DNA of 64,000 nucleotides from Mycobacterium stomatepiae (GCF_010731715.1 NZ_AP022587.1:5952001-6016000); one strand, 5' to 3'. Positions 9,592 through 20,204 are shown, counted from the first letter of the stretch. The notes: generated by a model not told the origin, from the letters alone. Program-made: numbers and translations.

Positions 9592-9624
9592 TGGTCGAAA
9601 ACGCCGAAAGCGACCCGTGGGCGC

Positions 9625-10820
9625 TCACCCCGCCGACGGCAGCCGCGTCCCGAAGGTGGGCCGGAAACCGTATTGCGGCGTGGGGCGGCCGTAGGAACGG
9701 GTCGCCGGTGCGCCGCCCGGCATGCCGGGTACGGCAGTTGTGCTCGGGGGCGCAACCATGGGTGTGCCTGCCGGCGCCGAGGCCACCGTGACCGCCGACG
9801 GAGGCATTGACGCCCAACCCGCCGGGACCGATAGCGGTCCGATCAATGCTGCCTTGCCGACGCCGGCGGTCGCCGCCGCGCCGCCCACGTGTGCGGCTTC
9901 CACGGATTCGGTGGCGGCCGACGCCAGTGCGGCGCCGGCGGTGTCACTGAGTGCCGACGCGGTCTGTCCGCCGTTGAGCCCCATGAAGTCGGTGACATTG
10001 CCTAACCAGTTGCCGGGCATGAAGAACGCTGATGAGAAGATCGTGTCCCACAAGGTGGCGTTGGGTCCTCAGTTGCTCCACAAGGTCTGCAACCATGGCG
10101 GCACCGGTGGACCGCAGCCGAGCCGGCGAATAGGTGGTCCGGCGAGCGGCCGGCGTGGGTCTCCGACCGCGGGGAAGCAAGTTCCTGCAGGGCGTCGGGT
10201 ATCGACGTAATCAATTGCTGCCAAGCCGATTTGTCGACCCCGCTGCCTTCTCGCGCGGCGTCAAAAGTAGCAGTGGCCAGCGCGCCCATGTTGCTCACGA
10301 CCGGTGTCGGTGTCGAGAAGGGAACCAACCGTGTGGCGGTAGCCGATGCGCTTGCATAGCTGTACATCGCGATGGCGTCCTGGGCCCACATTTCATCGTA
10401 CTGCGCTTCGACGGCCGCGATCGCCAGTGAGTTGTGACCCAAGGAGTTGGTGGAGACCAACTCGACCGGGCGGATGCGATTGTCCACGACAGTATCGGGC
10501 GAAATGGTCTGTGCGAAGGCGGTTTCGTAAGCGCGCGCCGCCGCCGCGGCGTGGTCGGCCGCCAGCTCCGCCTATCGTGCCGCGTTGGTCAGCCACGTCA
10601 CGAAAGCGGTTGCCGCAGTAGCCATCGAGGCTGCCGCCGGGCCGCGCCATTCGTCATCGGTCAGCGCCGCGACAACGTTTCGATACGAAAGTGACATAAG
10701 GTGCAGTTCGGCGGCGAGCCCTTGACATCCCGAGGAAGCAGCCAGCATGGGTGCCGACCCGGGACCGGAATGCATTCGTGCCGAGTTGATTTAGGGCGGC
10801 AATGCGGAGAAGTCGATCGT
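9625..10820 (-). pseudogene. PPE-family protein, heavily decayed
   Basis: Read from 10820 downwards. The start codon position reads ACG, followed by IDFSALPP and a TAA where the Glu of the PPE motif should be (10791-10793). Then come MHSGPGSAPMLAASSGCQGL and WRGPAAASMATAATAFV (WxG-type motif), a TAG in place of Gln (10572-10574), and VVDNRIRPVELVSTN. A frameshift or deletion follows near 10100-10190. The tail PGNWLGNVTDFMGLNGGQTA and YGFRPTFGTRLPSAG is that of the PPE-SVP type. At least four lesions mean it is a true pseudogene. Confidence 0.88.
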
Positions 10821-11056
10821 GGCGCGCAATCGTTGACCTGTCCTTTCATTTCGGTTGCGCCTCGGTCACGACGGGCAACCTAGAGGACGATGCGATTGAC
10901 GCATAAGTATGAGATTGGTAGGAACGTATATGATTCGGTGGTGAGACGGCACCATGTGACCAGACTGGGAAATCGAGCGGTTAGTAGGGTGTGGCCGTCG
11001 GGCGGCGACCGACTCACGCGCAAGGGGCGCGCAGCATGATGAAGTGAGGCAGAAAA

Positions 11057-13409
11057 TTGGCGGCAGAGTTCAAAGGCAAGATCGAGCTGGATATCCGTGA
11101 TTCGGAGCCGGATTGGGGCCCGTACGCGGCGCCGACAGCCCCGGAGAATTCTCCGAATATCCTGTACCTGGTATGGGATGACACCGGTATCGCCACGTGG
11201 GACTGCTTCGGCGGCATGGTGGAGATGCCGGCCATGTCGCGGATTGCCGAGCGGGGTGTGCGACTGTCGCAGTTTCACACGACCGCACTGTGTTCCCCGA
11301 CCCGGGCGTCGCTGCTAACCGGCCGTAACGCCACCACGGTGGGGATGGCCACGATCGAAGAGCTCACCGACGGGTTTCCGAACTGCAACGGCCGCATCCC
11401 GTTTGAGACGGCACTGCTGCCGGAGGTGCTGGCCGAGCGTGGTTACAACACTTACTGTGTCGGCAAGTGGCACCTCACTCCGCTCGAGGAGGCCAATCTA
11501 GCGTCGACGAAGCGGCACTGGCCTACCTCACGCGGCTTCGAGCGGTTCTACGGGTTCATGGGCGGCGAGACCGACCAGTGGTACCCCGACCTGGTCTACG
11601 ACAACCACCCGGTCGATCCGCCCGGCACGCCGGAGGACGGCTACCACCTGTCCAAGGACCTCGCCGACAAGACGATCGAATTCATCCGTGATGCCAAGGT
11701 GATTGCGCCGGACAAGCCGTGGTTCAGCTATGTGTGCCCCGGTGCCGGATATGCCCCCCATCATGTCTTCAAGGAGTGGGCCGACAAGTACGCTGGCAAG
11801 TTCGACATGGGCTACGAGAAATACCGCGAGATCGTGCTGGAAAACCAAAAGGCCATGGGGCTGATCCCCATCGAAACCGAACTGCCCCCGATCAACCCGT
11901 ACCTGGATGTCAAGGGCCCTAACGGAGAAGACTGGCCACAGCAGGACACCGTGCGACCCTGGCGCTCGCTGGACCGCAAAGAGAAGAAGCTCTTCAGCCG
12001 GATGGCCGAGGTGTTCGCCGGCTTCCTGAGCTACACCGACGCCCAGATCGGTCGGATCCTGGACTATCTCGAGGAGTCCGGTCAGTTGGACAACACGATC
12101 ATCGTGGTGATCTCCGACAACGGCGCCAGCGGTGAGGGCGGCCCCAACGGATCGGTGAACGAGGGCAAGTTCTTCAACGGGTACATCGACACCGTCGAGG
12201 AGAGCATGAAGCTCTTCGACCAGCTGGGTGGGCCCGAGACGTTCAACCATTACCCGATCGGCTGGGCAATGGCGTTCAACACGCCCTACAAGCTCTACAA
12301 GCGCTATGCCTCCCATGAGGGTGGTATCGCCGATCCCGCTATCATCTTCTGGCCCAACGGGATCGCGGCTCACGGTGAGATTCGCGACAACTATGTCAAC
12401 GTCTCCGACATCACCCCCACCGTCTATGACCTGCTGGACATGAGCCCGCCGGAGACGGTCAAGGGCATCACCCAGAAGCCGCTGGACGGCGTGAGTTTCA
12501 AGGCGGCCCTGGACGATCCGGCCGCCGAGACCGGAAAGCACACGCAGTTCTACACGATGCTGGGCACCCGTGGGATCTGGCACAACGGTTGGTTCGCCAA
12601 CACCGTGCACGCCGCCTCTCCAGCAGGTTGGTCCAACTTCGATGCCGATCGTTGGGAGCTTTTCCACATCGAGGCCGACCGCAGCCAGTATGAGGACTTG
12701 GCTGCCAAGCATCCCGAGAAGCTGGAAGAGCTCAAGGCGCTGTGGTTTTCGGAGGCCGCCAAGTACAACGGTCTGCCGCTTTCGGATCTCAATGTGGTCG
12801 AGACGAGCAATCAGTGGCGGCCTAACCTGTCCGGCGAGCGGGTCAGCTACACGTACTATCCCGACTGTGCGGGCGTGGGCGTGGGTGCTGCGCCGGAGAT
12901 CCGGGGCCGATCGTTCGCCGTGCTGGCCGACGTGACCGTGGATACCGCCGGCGCCGAGGGCGTGCTGTTCAAGCAAGGCGGCGCGCACGGCGGGCATGTG
13001 TTGTTCATCCAGGACGGATGCCTGCATTACGTCTACAACTTCCTCGGTGAGCAGCAACAGCTGATCTCGTCCCCGGAGCCGGTGCCATTGGGGCGTCACG
13101 TCTTCGGTGTCCGGTTCTCGCGGATGGGAACGGCGCAAAATAGCCACACACCCATTGGGGACGTGTCGCTGTTCATCGACGAGCGTGTGGTCGAGGCTCA
13201 GGCCGGGGTGATCACCCATCCGGGAACCTTCAGTTTGGCCGGAGCCAGCATCACGGTGGGCCGCAACGACGGGTCACCCGTGTCGAGCCGCTACGAGGCG
13301 CCGTTCCGATTCATCGGCGGGACACATCACCAGTGTCAGTCTCGACTTTTCCGGCCGGCCTTATGCCGACGTGGAGAGGGAGCTGGCAATGGCGTTCGCC
13401 CGCGACTAA
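11057..13409 (+). CDS. atsA: Arylsulfatase, AtsA-type (frameshift near the C-terminus)
   Basis: A large (~780 aa) sulfatase that hydrolyses sulfate esters. The formylglycine motif C-x-P-x-R is present as CSPTR at residues 79-83, and metal ligands include the Asp-Asp pair at 41-42 and SDNGASGEGG near 355. Length and sequence resemble the mycobacterial AtsA/AtsD group; the symbol is by similarity. The start is TTG 11057, preceded by GTGAGGC. Near 13335 the frame shifts: as read it runs on to 13492 with a non-family tail, whereas a one-base correction gives FSGRPYADVERELAMAFARD and a stop at 13407-13409, the usual family end. It diverges from the dead PPE gene. A strong hairpin follows the corrected stop. 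Confidence 0.85.
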
Positions 13410-13436
13410 AACCGCTACCGGCCATCAATAGTGTCG

Positions 13437-13479
13437 ATGCGGGGTGCTGTCTCTCGAGGGAGTGGGCAGCACCCCGCAT
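13437..13479 (+). terminator. Hairpin terminator after atsA
   Basis: A perfect 13-bp inverted repeat, ATGCGGGGTGCTG and CAGCACCCCGCAT, with a 17-nt loop starts 28 bp after the corrected atsA stop (13409). There is no T-tract, which is common for mycobacterial hairpin terminators. Its position supports 13409, not 13492, as the natural end of atsA, because translation to 13492 would run through it. Confidence 0.7.
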
Positions 13480-14212
13480 AACGCCGCGGTGACTCGCCAT
13501 GTGGATCGGTGGACTCGCATAACGCCCAAGGGTGACGAGGATGGGCCGATGTCGCCCGATCATGGCGCGACGCCAGTCATTGGCGCCACGGTTGACCAGC
13601 GGACTGACGCTCCTGCGACGCGTGGCTGGTTTGTGCGCCCGCGCGCGGGGGATCCTGGGCCCGGATCCTGCTGCACGACTTTGGACTTGAAGCGGCTGCG
13701 GTCGGTTTGGTCGGCTACTTCGACCCGCAGTGGTTTGGTGCGCAGCCCGGTTTCAGTGGAGTCTGCGGCCGACACCGCGCCCCGTATGCCCAGCAGCTTC
13801 CGCCAAAGATGTTGTTCTTCAACGACTTCCTCAGTCGGATCCCTTGCCACCGACTCGACGAGCAATATTATGCAGCGTAGCAGCGCGGCCCCGCGGCCCA
13901 CGGCGGGCAATCTGAGGTGGCACCTCACCGCTGCTTTCCTTGCTACCGCGGAGCCAGGGGAGTTGGAGTACTTCGTTCATCGCACCTTGGCCGACGGCAG
14001 GTATTGCTGGCACTTGCGGCCAGCGGATCCCGAAGGCAAGTCTTCTGGCGTTTCAAACAGTGGGGGTCTGGCGTGACTAATCTGACCGCATACCTCAAAG
14101 AGCTTAATTGTCAACGTATTAGAAGGAACCCGCGCGGTCGTTAACCCGACCAGTCCGGTATGGCCGCGCAGAATCCGGCGTGTCTCATCTTGTGGAAGTA
14201 AGAGGTGGTCCG
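13480..14212. other. Region without a recognised gene; possible ORF remnant
   Basis: No product is recognised in these 730 bp. One plus-strand frame (about 13600-13880) has GC-rich third positions and reads plausibly as protein, with ARILLHDFGLEAAAVGLVGY and LPPKMLFFNDFLSRIP, but it lacks a start and ends at TAG 13878. A second frame to 14076 has LEYFVHRTLADGRYCWHLRP. These may be pieces of a decayed gene; I could not assign a family. Confidence 0.3.
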
Positions 14213-15729
14213 ATGACAACGCCGATATGGATGGCATCGCCTCCAGAGGTGCAGTCGATCCTGTTAAGCGCCGGTCCCGGCCCGGGGTCCATGTTGGCCG
14301 CCGCCGCCGAATGGTCGCGCCTGAGCGAGCAATACGCCCAGACTGCAACCGAATTGGCTGCAGTTCTTGTCGATGCCCAGGCTGACTCGTGGCAGGGTCC
14401 AACTGCCGGTCGGTACGTCGCGGCGCACCTTCTCTATCTGGCGTGGCTCGACGCCACTGCGGCGGATTACGCCACGACGGCTACGCTTCACGAAGCAGCC
14501 GCAGGAGCGTATGCCGCCACGCTGGTCGCAATGCCCACCCAGGCGGAATTGGCGCTCAATCACACCGTGCACGCGGCGCTGATGGCGACCAACTTCTTCG
14601 GCATGAACACGATTCCGCTTGCGGTCAACGAAGCAGACTACGTACGCATGTGGGTGCAGGCGGCCGAGACGATGTTCGCCTACCAGGCGGCGTCAGCTGC
14701 CGCTTTGACCGCAGTGCCTACCGTCCAGCCGACACCCCGGATCGTCGGGAAGGGGAGCGGCTCCCGGATGGACGACATGGGCTCGGGCACGGCGACATCC
14801 GGAATGGATATGGGTCCGCCGACACCGACGACCGGATTGATCAACCAGATCAAGTGGATGATCCAGCAGATCCTGCAGCAGCTGGAATTCCTAATCAAGT
14901 GGATCTTCGATCCGTCGACGTTCACGCCCAACAGATTGTGCAGGCGCTGTTTCACACGCTGTGGACCTTGGTGACTCAGCTGATCCCGGACCTGATCATG
15001 CACCCCGGGACCGGCAATTTCTTCCTGGTGTTGGTGTATGCATCGATGGCGTTGGTGCATGCGAGTCAGCTGGTGATGCCCTACCTGCTCCCGCTGATCG
15101 CGCCGGCGTCGTTGCTCGGCATCGCGGGCCTGGGAAGCTTGGGGGCGCTCGGCGCAATCCCGATGCCTGGGGGTACCGCGCCCGCGCCGGCGATGAATGG
15201 TTCCGTCCCGATTCCGGCAGCCCGCGACCGCCTTGCCGCCCTTGCCGCGGCGCCTGTCGCTGGTGCCAGCGAGCCGACGGCACCACCGCACGCCCCGGCG
15301 CCCGCCGCCAGTAGCGCGGTAACCGGCCCGCCGGCGCCGGCTGCATTGCCGCCCTGCGTCGTGGTCCCCGCCCCTCCGTTCGGTGGTGAGCTCGGGCCAC
15401 AGGCGGATGTCGCGACAGCGGTTGCAGCGCAGGCAACTTCAGCACGGTGACACGTCGATACGACAGCGCGCTCCGCCACGGCGGCCAGAAGACAGTCCAG
15501 GGCCAAGGACATGGCCCACCGCTACGAATACATGGAGCTGACCCCCGGCGACGCACCGGAACTGGACGCGCCCCGCCTCTCAAACGCGCAGGGTGCCGGG
15601 CGACTGGGATTCACCGGCACCGTCCATGCCGACAGGCAAGGCAGGGGGCTCATCCACCGGCCCACCGCCGACCTCGTAAGCGACGACGCACCACTGCTGC
15701 CCGGCACCTGGGACCAGACCGACGGCTAA
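14213..15729 (+). pseudogene. PPE-PPW family protein with one frameshift and one stop
   Basis: From ATG 14213 the protein begins [20 protein letters not shown] (Pro-Pro-Glu at ~10-12) and has [10 protein letters not shown] (W-x-G motif of type VII substrates). Near 14930 a C run (ACGCCCAACAG) is one base short of the family reading; the +1 frame then continues [20 protein letters not shown] and a Pro/Ala-rich linker. A TGA at 15448 interrupts the same frame, which goes on to RRQSRAKDMAHRYEYMEL, GAGRLGFTGT and LLPGTWDQTDG, the C-terminal signature of the PPE-PPW subgroup. It is followed by a PE gene, the usual partner type for PPE proteins. Confidence 0.85.
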
Positions 15730-15902
15730 CCCGCGCCGGGCCCATCACGATCGGTGGGCATCTACGACATCAAGCGCGAGGCGAAGTCAGACATTTGACC
15801 GATGATCAGACGTCGGAACCCTGTCTAACGTGAGCGCTGTGTCGAGGACCACACGGCACCTGGTTCTGTGATGGCCTTCAACGTTGAGGGGAGTTGTGAA
15901 AC

Positions 15903-17080
15903 GTGTCAATCGTGAGCGTCGCACCGGAGTGTGTCGCTGCGGTAACTAGCGACCTAGCGGGTATCGGTTCGGTGATCGAGGACGCCACCGCTGCCGCAGC
16001 CGTGCCGACCGCGGCGGTGGTGGCTCCGGCCGCCGATACGGTGTCGGCCCAGATTGCCCAGTTGTTCACCGGACACGCGCAGGTGTATCAGTCGGTCAGC
16101 GCGCGGGCCGCCGCGTTCCACACGAACTTCGTCCAGACGTTCAGCAGCAGCATCGCCAGCTACGCGCGCGCCGGGGCGGCCAACCACGCCCCGCTGCGCA
16201 CACTGCCCGCCAGTGCGATCGGATCGATGATCACGGCCCGTAATCCGCTGGGGCCACTGCTGTTACGCGATCACAGCGGACTCCTCGCAAGCCGCGCCCA
16301 CCTGACCGCGAACGGTCGGCATCTGTCTGTTACCGGGCACGACCGCCTCGGCAGCCTCGGCTCGGGCGCGCTTTCTCCGGAGGCGATCGCGTCGCGGCAT
16401 GGGTTCGCCCGCCAGGGTGGCCTCAACGGGGCACCACCGCCGCCTCCTCCCAACGTCGAACCCCGCTTTCCCTTCTTCCACCAGGTGCTCCCCAACCAGA
16501 TCGGCTACTGGCGCACCCTGTTCGAGGCACTGAAAACGCTGAATCCCGAGACGATTTGGAACGCCGTCAAAACGGTGACCACGCAGATGGTGCAGAACTT
16601 CTCCCGGGTGATGGGTAACCTCACCGACTTCAGCTTCTTCCTGCATGGCGGTTTGCGTGGCTTCGAAATCTTCTTCGGCACGCCGCTCGCCCTGGCGATC
16701 GACTTCCTCGGTGCGCCGGTCAACGCGCTGATCGCGCTGCAGACCAGCGTCTCCGCGTTCACCGCCGCCCTGCACGCCGGCAACGTGCTCGGAGCGTTGA
16801 CTGCTGTCGTCGAGGCGCCGGTCAAAATGGCCAACGCGTTCCTGTTCGGCCAGACCATGGTGGATTGGACACTGCCAGTGCAGTTCCTGCCGGCACTGAC
16901 CTCCCTGGAGATTCAGATACCGATGGGCGATCTGTTCGCGCCCCTGCGCAGCGGCGCCATCATCGTCAACGGGGCGCTCCGAACATCATGAAAGGCGCGC
17001 AATTCGGCGGCTTCTTCTCCGGTGTGCGCGACGTCGGCCGCCAACTCGAGCAGCTGATCAGCCTGTCAGCAGGTGAATGA
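15903..17080 (+). CDS. PE-family protein with unique C-terminal domain (frameshift near end)
   Basis: GTG 15903 gives MSIVSVAPECVAAV, a PE domain (~1-95) closely related to those at 27418 and 29476. Unlike them, the type VII export motif Y-x-x-x-[DE] reads YARAG. A linker with PPPPPP (~180) leads to a C-terminal module, GTPLALAIDFLGAP through VKMANAFLFGQTM, shared with the 27418 protein. As read the frame ends at 16991 (ALRTS); a one-base change near 16977 would give APNIMKGAQFGGFFSGVRDV and end at 17080. It lies 170 bp after the broken PPE gene. Function unknown; surface or secreted by family. Confidence 0.8.
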
Positions 17081-17224
17081 TGTGTCATGGCAGACTAGGG
17101 CTCGCGCTTGATGCTCTCTGAATACGGTGTCGTAGGCGCTATTACGCTGCGGGCATCAACGCAGCAAGCAGGTGGTACTCCTCGAAAAGTGTTCTGCAGT
17201 AGGAAATCTGATTATTTTGCTTTG

Positions 17225-17463
17225 TGCGTGGCACCCGAAGTGGGGACGTCGTGCCGTCGCGATCGCCTTGTAGGCAGACCCTCGCTGACCAGCATGACCA
17301 CCTCGTGCTCGGTCGGCGTCAGCGACTCCCACCCGTAGGACGCGACTATTCGTGTCGCCAAAGAGGGTCGCCACCCACCTGACCCACATCTACAGGAAGC
17401 TCGGACTGCGCTCCCGGGTGCAACTGGCACAACAAGCCAGCCAGTGGGCCACCAGCGCATAGT
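17225..17463. pseudogene. LuxR-type helix-turn-helix fragment split by an inversion
   Basis: On the plus strand, 17356-17463 reads RVATHLTHIYRKLGLRSRVQ, then LAQQASQWATSA and a stop: the recognition half and end of a LuxR-type DNA-binding domain. The preceding half, which should come just upstream in the same direction, instead lies on the minus strand at ~17345-17250 as GWESLTPTEHEVVMLVSEGL, followed after a one-base shift by YKAIATAR. So the two halves of one domain face opposite ways, joined near 17347. The rest of the regulator is gone. Confidence 0.7.
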
Positions 17464-17501
17464 AGCGCCGGGTCCGTACTGGCCGAGAGCCGCCACGCTC
17501 C

Positions 17502-17525
17502 TCTAGAATCCGACATGGATCCAAG
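17502..17525 (+). promoter_or_regulatory. Putative GntR operator at the regulator's own start
   Basis: The stretch TCTAGAATCC...TGGATCCAAG is almost the same as that at 20179-20204 upstream of the MFS gene. Its half-sites ATCC/GGAT form a palindrome (ATCCGACATGGAT). It covers the ATG at 17515, which argues for a downstream start at 17539 and for autoregulation. Inferred from repetition and symmetry only. Confidence 0.65.
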
Positions 17526-17538
17526 GAAGGGATGGGGC

Positions 17539-18192
17539 ATGGCTGCCAAGGACGGCTCCAGCGCGTCGGCGCGTGCTTACCAGCATCTGCGAGACCGCAT
17601 CGTCTCCGGAAGCATTGCCTCCGGAGAAATGTTGAGTGAGAACGATATTGCACAGTCCCTCGAAATGAGCCGTACCCCGGTGCGGTTGGCCTTGGTCCAG
17701 TTGCAGCACGAGGGGTGGGTGCGGATCTATCCGAAGCGCGGCGCGTTGGTGCGCGGATTATCCGACGATGACGTGCGCCAGCTGTTGCAAGCGCGGCTGG
17801 TGTTGGAAACCGGTGGTGTGCTTGATCTTTCACAACAAGATCGCACCGAGCTGGGGGTGACGCTGAAACAGATCGTCGACGAGGAAGCCGCGGCGGTCGA
17901 CGCGGGGGACTGGGCCCGCTTTGCCACGTTGTCATTACAGTTCCATCGCGCATTCGTGGCCGCGGGCGGCAACACTTATCTCACGGATTTCTACGACCAG
18001 ATTCGCGACCGCCAAGCCGTGCTGCTCAATCAGAGCCAATCGGTGAACGAGCCGCGGGCGGCGGAGTTGATCGACGAACACCGCTCGCTGGCCGCAGCCG
18101 TGGAACGGGATGACCGCCAGGCACTATTGGAGCGTCTGAGGATGCATCTGGACGACGCCTACGGCGGCGACTCGGAACACCGGTCCGCTTAA
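17539..18192 (+). CDS. GntR-family (FadR/FCD type) transcriptional regulator
   Basis: About 217 residues: an N-terminal winged helix (AYQHLRDRIVSGSIASGEML, then ENDIAQSLEMSRTPVRLALV) and an all-helical FCD ligand-binding domain with FHRAFVAAGG and EHRSLAAAV, the His positions that bind metal or carboxylates in this subgroup. The start at 17539 follows AGGAAGG with good spacing. An in-frame ATG at 17515 lies inside a palindrome that looks like its operator. A matching operator precedes the MFS gene at 20166, so it probably controls that exporter operon as well as itself. Effector unknown, likely a small organic acid as in the family. Confidence 0.85.
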   Translation: MAAKDGSSASARAYQHLRDRIVSGSIASGEMLSENDIAQSLEMSRTPVRLALVQLQHEGWVRIYPKRGALVRGLSDDDVRQLLQARLVLETGGVLDLSQQDRTELGVTLKQIVDEEAAAVDAGDWARFATLSLQFHRAFVAAGGNTYLTDFYDQIRDRQAVLLNQSQSVNEPRAAELIDEHRSLAAAVERDDRQALLERLRMHLDDAYGGDSEHRSA

Positions 18193-18210
18193 CTGTTGAG
18201 CCACCGGCGT

Positions 18211-18975
18211 TTACGGAAGCGCGCTGATGTTGTACATCATGGCCCGGGCGATGGTGACCGCACTCGTATTCATCTCACCCGGCTTTGGGTGTGTGGGCTT
18301 GAACCGGCGGGAGTATTCCACTTTCACCTCGACAAGGCAGTTGCCGCGCACTCCCAGCGCCCGGACCGTGTAGATCGGGTCGGCGTCAAGATCCAAGGTG
18401 GGAAAATGCATCCGCACGGTGGCGGCCAGAATAGCGGGGGCAACGTCGACGTTGGTGATCGTGGCGTCGACCTTCGTCTCACCTACCCGAAAGCTTTGCC
18501 GCGCATCGTCACAGCGGTGCCATTGTTCAGCGAACGTGTCGAACAATGTCTGCGCATCGCGTGGTGAGGCGACGCTGACCACGCCCTCCTCCACGTCGAG
18601 GACGAAAGCCCTTCTGGTGCTGGGCTTCCACGTCTCGACGGCGACGTTCCTGACGCCGGTCGATTGATATACATTGCGTTCGAGCATCCGTGCGACACCA
18701 AGGCAATCGGGCGGCCCTGGCACCGCATCAGTGCGCAGCACTTCCGGGCCACCGACCTGCGGCGCGGGCAGCCGACCGAGCCGGAACGGCTGATCGAAGA
18801 TTCCGGAAAGTGCCCCGTTCCCGAGCATCACTCGCTGAATTGTGCTACCAATGACCGAGTTTGGCGTCAGATGCACTGCAGAGCGGGCATTGCCGCTGAC
18901 GACCGACGTGCACCCAGAGATCAACACAGCGGCGCCAAGCACCGTGATCACACCGAACGAATACCGCTGCTTCAT
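18211..18975 (-). CDS. Lipoprotein with PknH-type sensor domain
   Basis: A 254-residue protein with signal peptide and lipobox ISGC (Cys22), then a sensor-like domain: VPGPPDCLGVARMLERNVY through DAQTLFDTFAEQWHRCDDAR, with two Cys that would form a disulfide as in PknH extracellular domains. Similar stand-alone lipoproteins occur in mycobacteria (Lpp/Lpq families). Its ATG overlaps the stop of the upstream MFS gene by four bases (ATGA), so they are one operon and translationally coupled. It probably acts outside the membrane in ligand binding; partner unknown. Confidence 0.8.
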   Translation of the reverse strand: MKQRYSFGVITVLGAAVLISGCTSVVSGNARSAVHLTPNSVIGSTIQRVMLGNGALSGIFDQPFRLGRLPAPQVGGPEVLRTDAVPGPPDCLGVARMLERNVYQSTGVRNVAVETWKPSTRRAFVLDVEEGVVSVASPRDAQTLFDTFAEQWHRCDDARQSFRVGETKVDATITNVDVAPAILAATVRMHFPTLDLDADPIYTVRALGVRGNCLVEVKVEYSRRFKPTHPKPGEMNTSAVTIARAMMYNISALP

Positions 18976-20166
18976 GCCGTCACCGCCTCACACGGCCGCT
19001 GATCCGCCGTGATGTGCACGACGCGAAACACCGCTGACGTCGCGGCCAGGCCGGCCAAAACCAGCAGCGGTGCCGTCACACCGGCAAAAGGTCGGAAGAC
19101 GATCAACACCACTGGTAGCGCAAATCCAAGGTAAGCGCCGATGTAAAACAATCCGGTCAGGATCCCGCGGATCTCGGCGGGCGCCATCGACTCGACATCG
19201 CTGAGGCCGTCGCGCAAGCAGAGCCCGTATCCGCAACCAAGCAGCAACGCAGTGACCAGAAACAGCGGCATGCTGGGAGCCGGGCCACCCGCTGCGGCAA
19301 GAAGAAAACCAATCGCGGCCAACGTGGCGCCCGCAACGCCGGCCTGCGGCCCCGCATTCATGCGCCGCGCGATGAGCTGGATAACGGCGCCCGAACCGAG
19401 CGTCACCGCGGCCGCGATACCGGGAACCCAAGGGCCGCTGTAACGTTCGCCGATGCGCGCGGCCATCGTGACCATCGCGACGCTCGCCGACGAGAACACC
19501 CACACCGCCATCGGCAAGGCTGACTTCAACGTCAGTGAGGTGCTGCGGCCCGTGGTGTCATCCGCCGGCGCGGTCGAAGCAGCTGCAGCAGGCGGTGCGT
19601 GGGGGATACGCAGCCGCGACGCGACCAGCGCGGTGGCTGCCGACAAGACGACCGTGACAATGAACGGAACGACCACCGCCTCGCATGGCCTGCGACGTCA
19701 ATCCGGAAAACAGGGGACCTAAGGCAAAGCCGGCCGTCAACGCAACCCCCGCGGCAATGGCGCCGCCTTCGCCGTGGACCTCGGCTGTCCACACGGTGCC
19801 GGCGCTGACCGTCAAGCCGACACCCACACCGAGGATCAGGCGTCCCAGGAGGATGCCCGTTTGGTCGGGTTGCGCGAGCATGATGAGGTTCCCCAGCGCC
19901 GCGACGAGTGCGCCGCACAGCACGACCGGACGCCGGCCAAGTCGATCCGACAGCCCGCCGCTGGCCAGCAGCCCGGGCAACAATCCCAACGCATAGATGC
20001 CGAACGCGCCGTTGAGCGCCGCGCGCGATAGGCCGCGGGTATCGGCCAGGGCGGGTAACAGCGCGGCGAAGTGGTTCGCGGCCCAACCGGTCGAGAACAG
20101 GACTAACAGGATGGCCAGTGCGGCGTAGCGCCGCGGCGTGGCACGGACCTCGACAGCGGTCACCAC
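18972..20166 (-). CDS. MFS transporter (single frameshift)
   Basis: About 12 hydrophobic segments. The N-terminal half (GTG 20166, with GGAG upstream) has GGLSDRLGRRPVVLCGALVA, the MFS motif between TM2 and TM3. Near 19680, at CGAGGCGGTGGTCG, the frame changes by one base; the second half then reads VVPFIVTVVLSAATALVASR through GCGYGLCLRDGL to the stop at 18972. Joined, the length (~395 aa) is normal for a drug or metabolite exporter, so the frameshift is either recent or an assembly error. An operator-like palindrome at 20179 lies just upstream of the ribosome-binding site. It is co-transcribed with the lipoprotein. Confidence 0.8.
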
Positions 20167-20178
20167 CAGCTTCTCCAA

Positions 20179-20204
20179 TCTAGAATCCAACTTGGATCCA
20201 AGAT
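20179..20204 (-). promoter_or_regulatory. Putative GntR operator upstream of the MFS-lipoprotein operon
   Basis: Contains the perfect 13-bp palindrome ATCCAACTTGGAT (20185-20197) inside a block shared with 17502-17525. It sits directly before the Shine-Dalgarno of the MFS gene, where repressor binding would block transcription. Repetition at just these two places suggests a small regulon of the GntR protein at 17539. Confidence 0.68.

Noticed and set aside
11528..13219. A 563-codon open frame on the minus strand opposite atsA
   Set aside because: It is a mirror of a well-conserved sulfatase gene in GC-rich DNA; it has no motif, no ribosome site and no hydrophobic or domain pattern.
15448..15450. 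In-frame TGA read as selenocysteine or recoding in the PPE gene
   Set aside because: Mycobacterial PPE proteins have no Sec, no SECIS-like stem was apparent, and the gene also has a frameshift; a nonsense change is simpler. The same holds for TGA 39223 in the DoxX-like gene.
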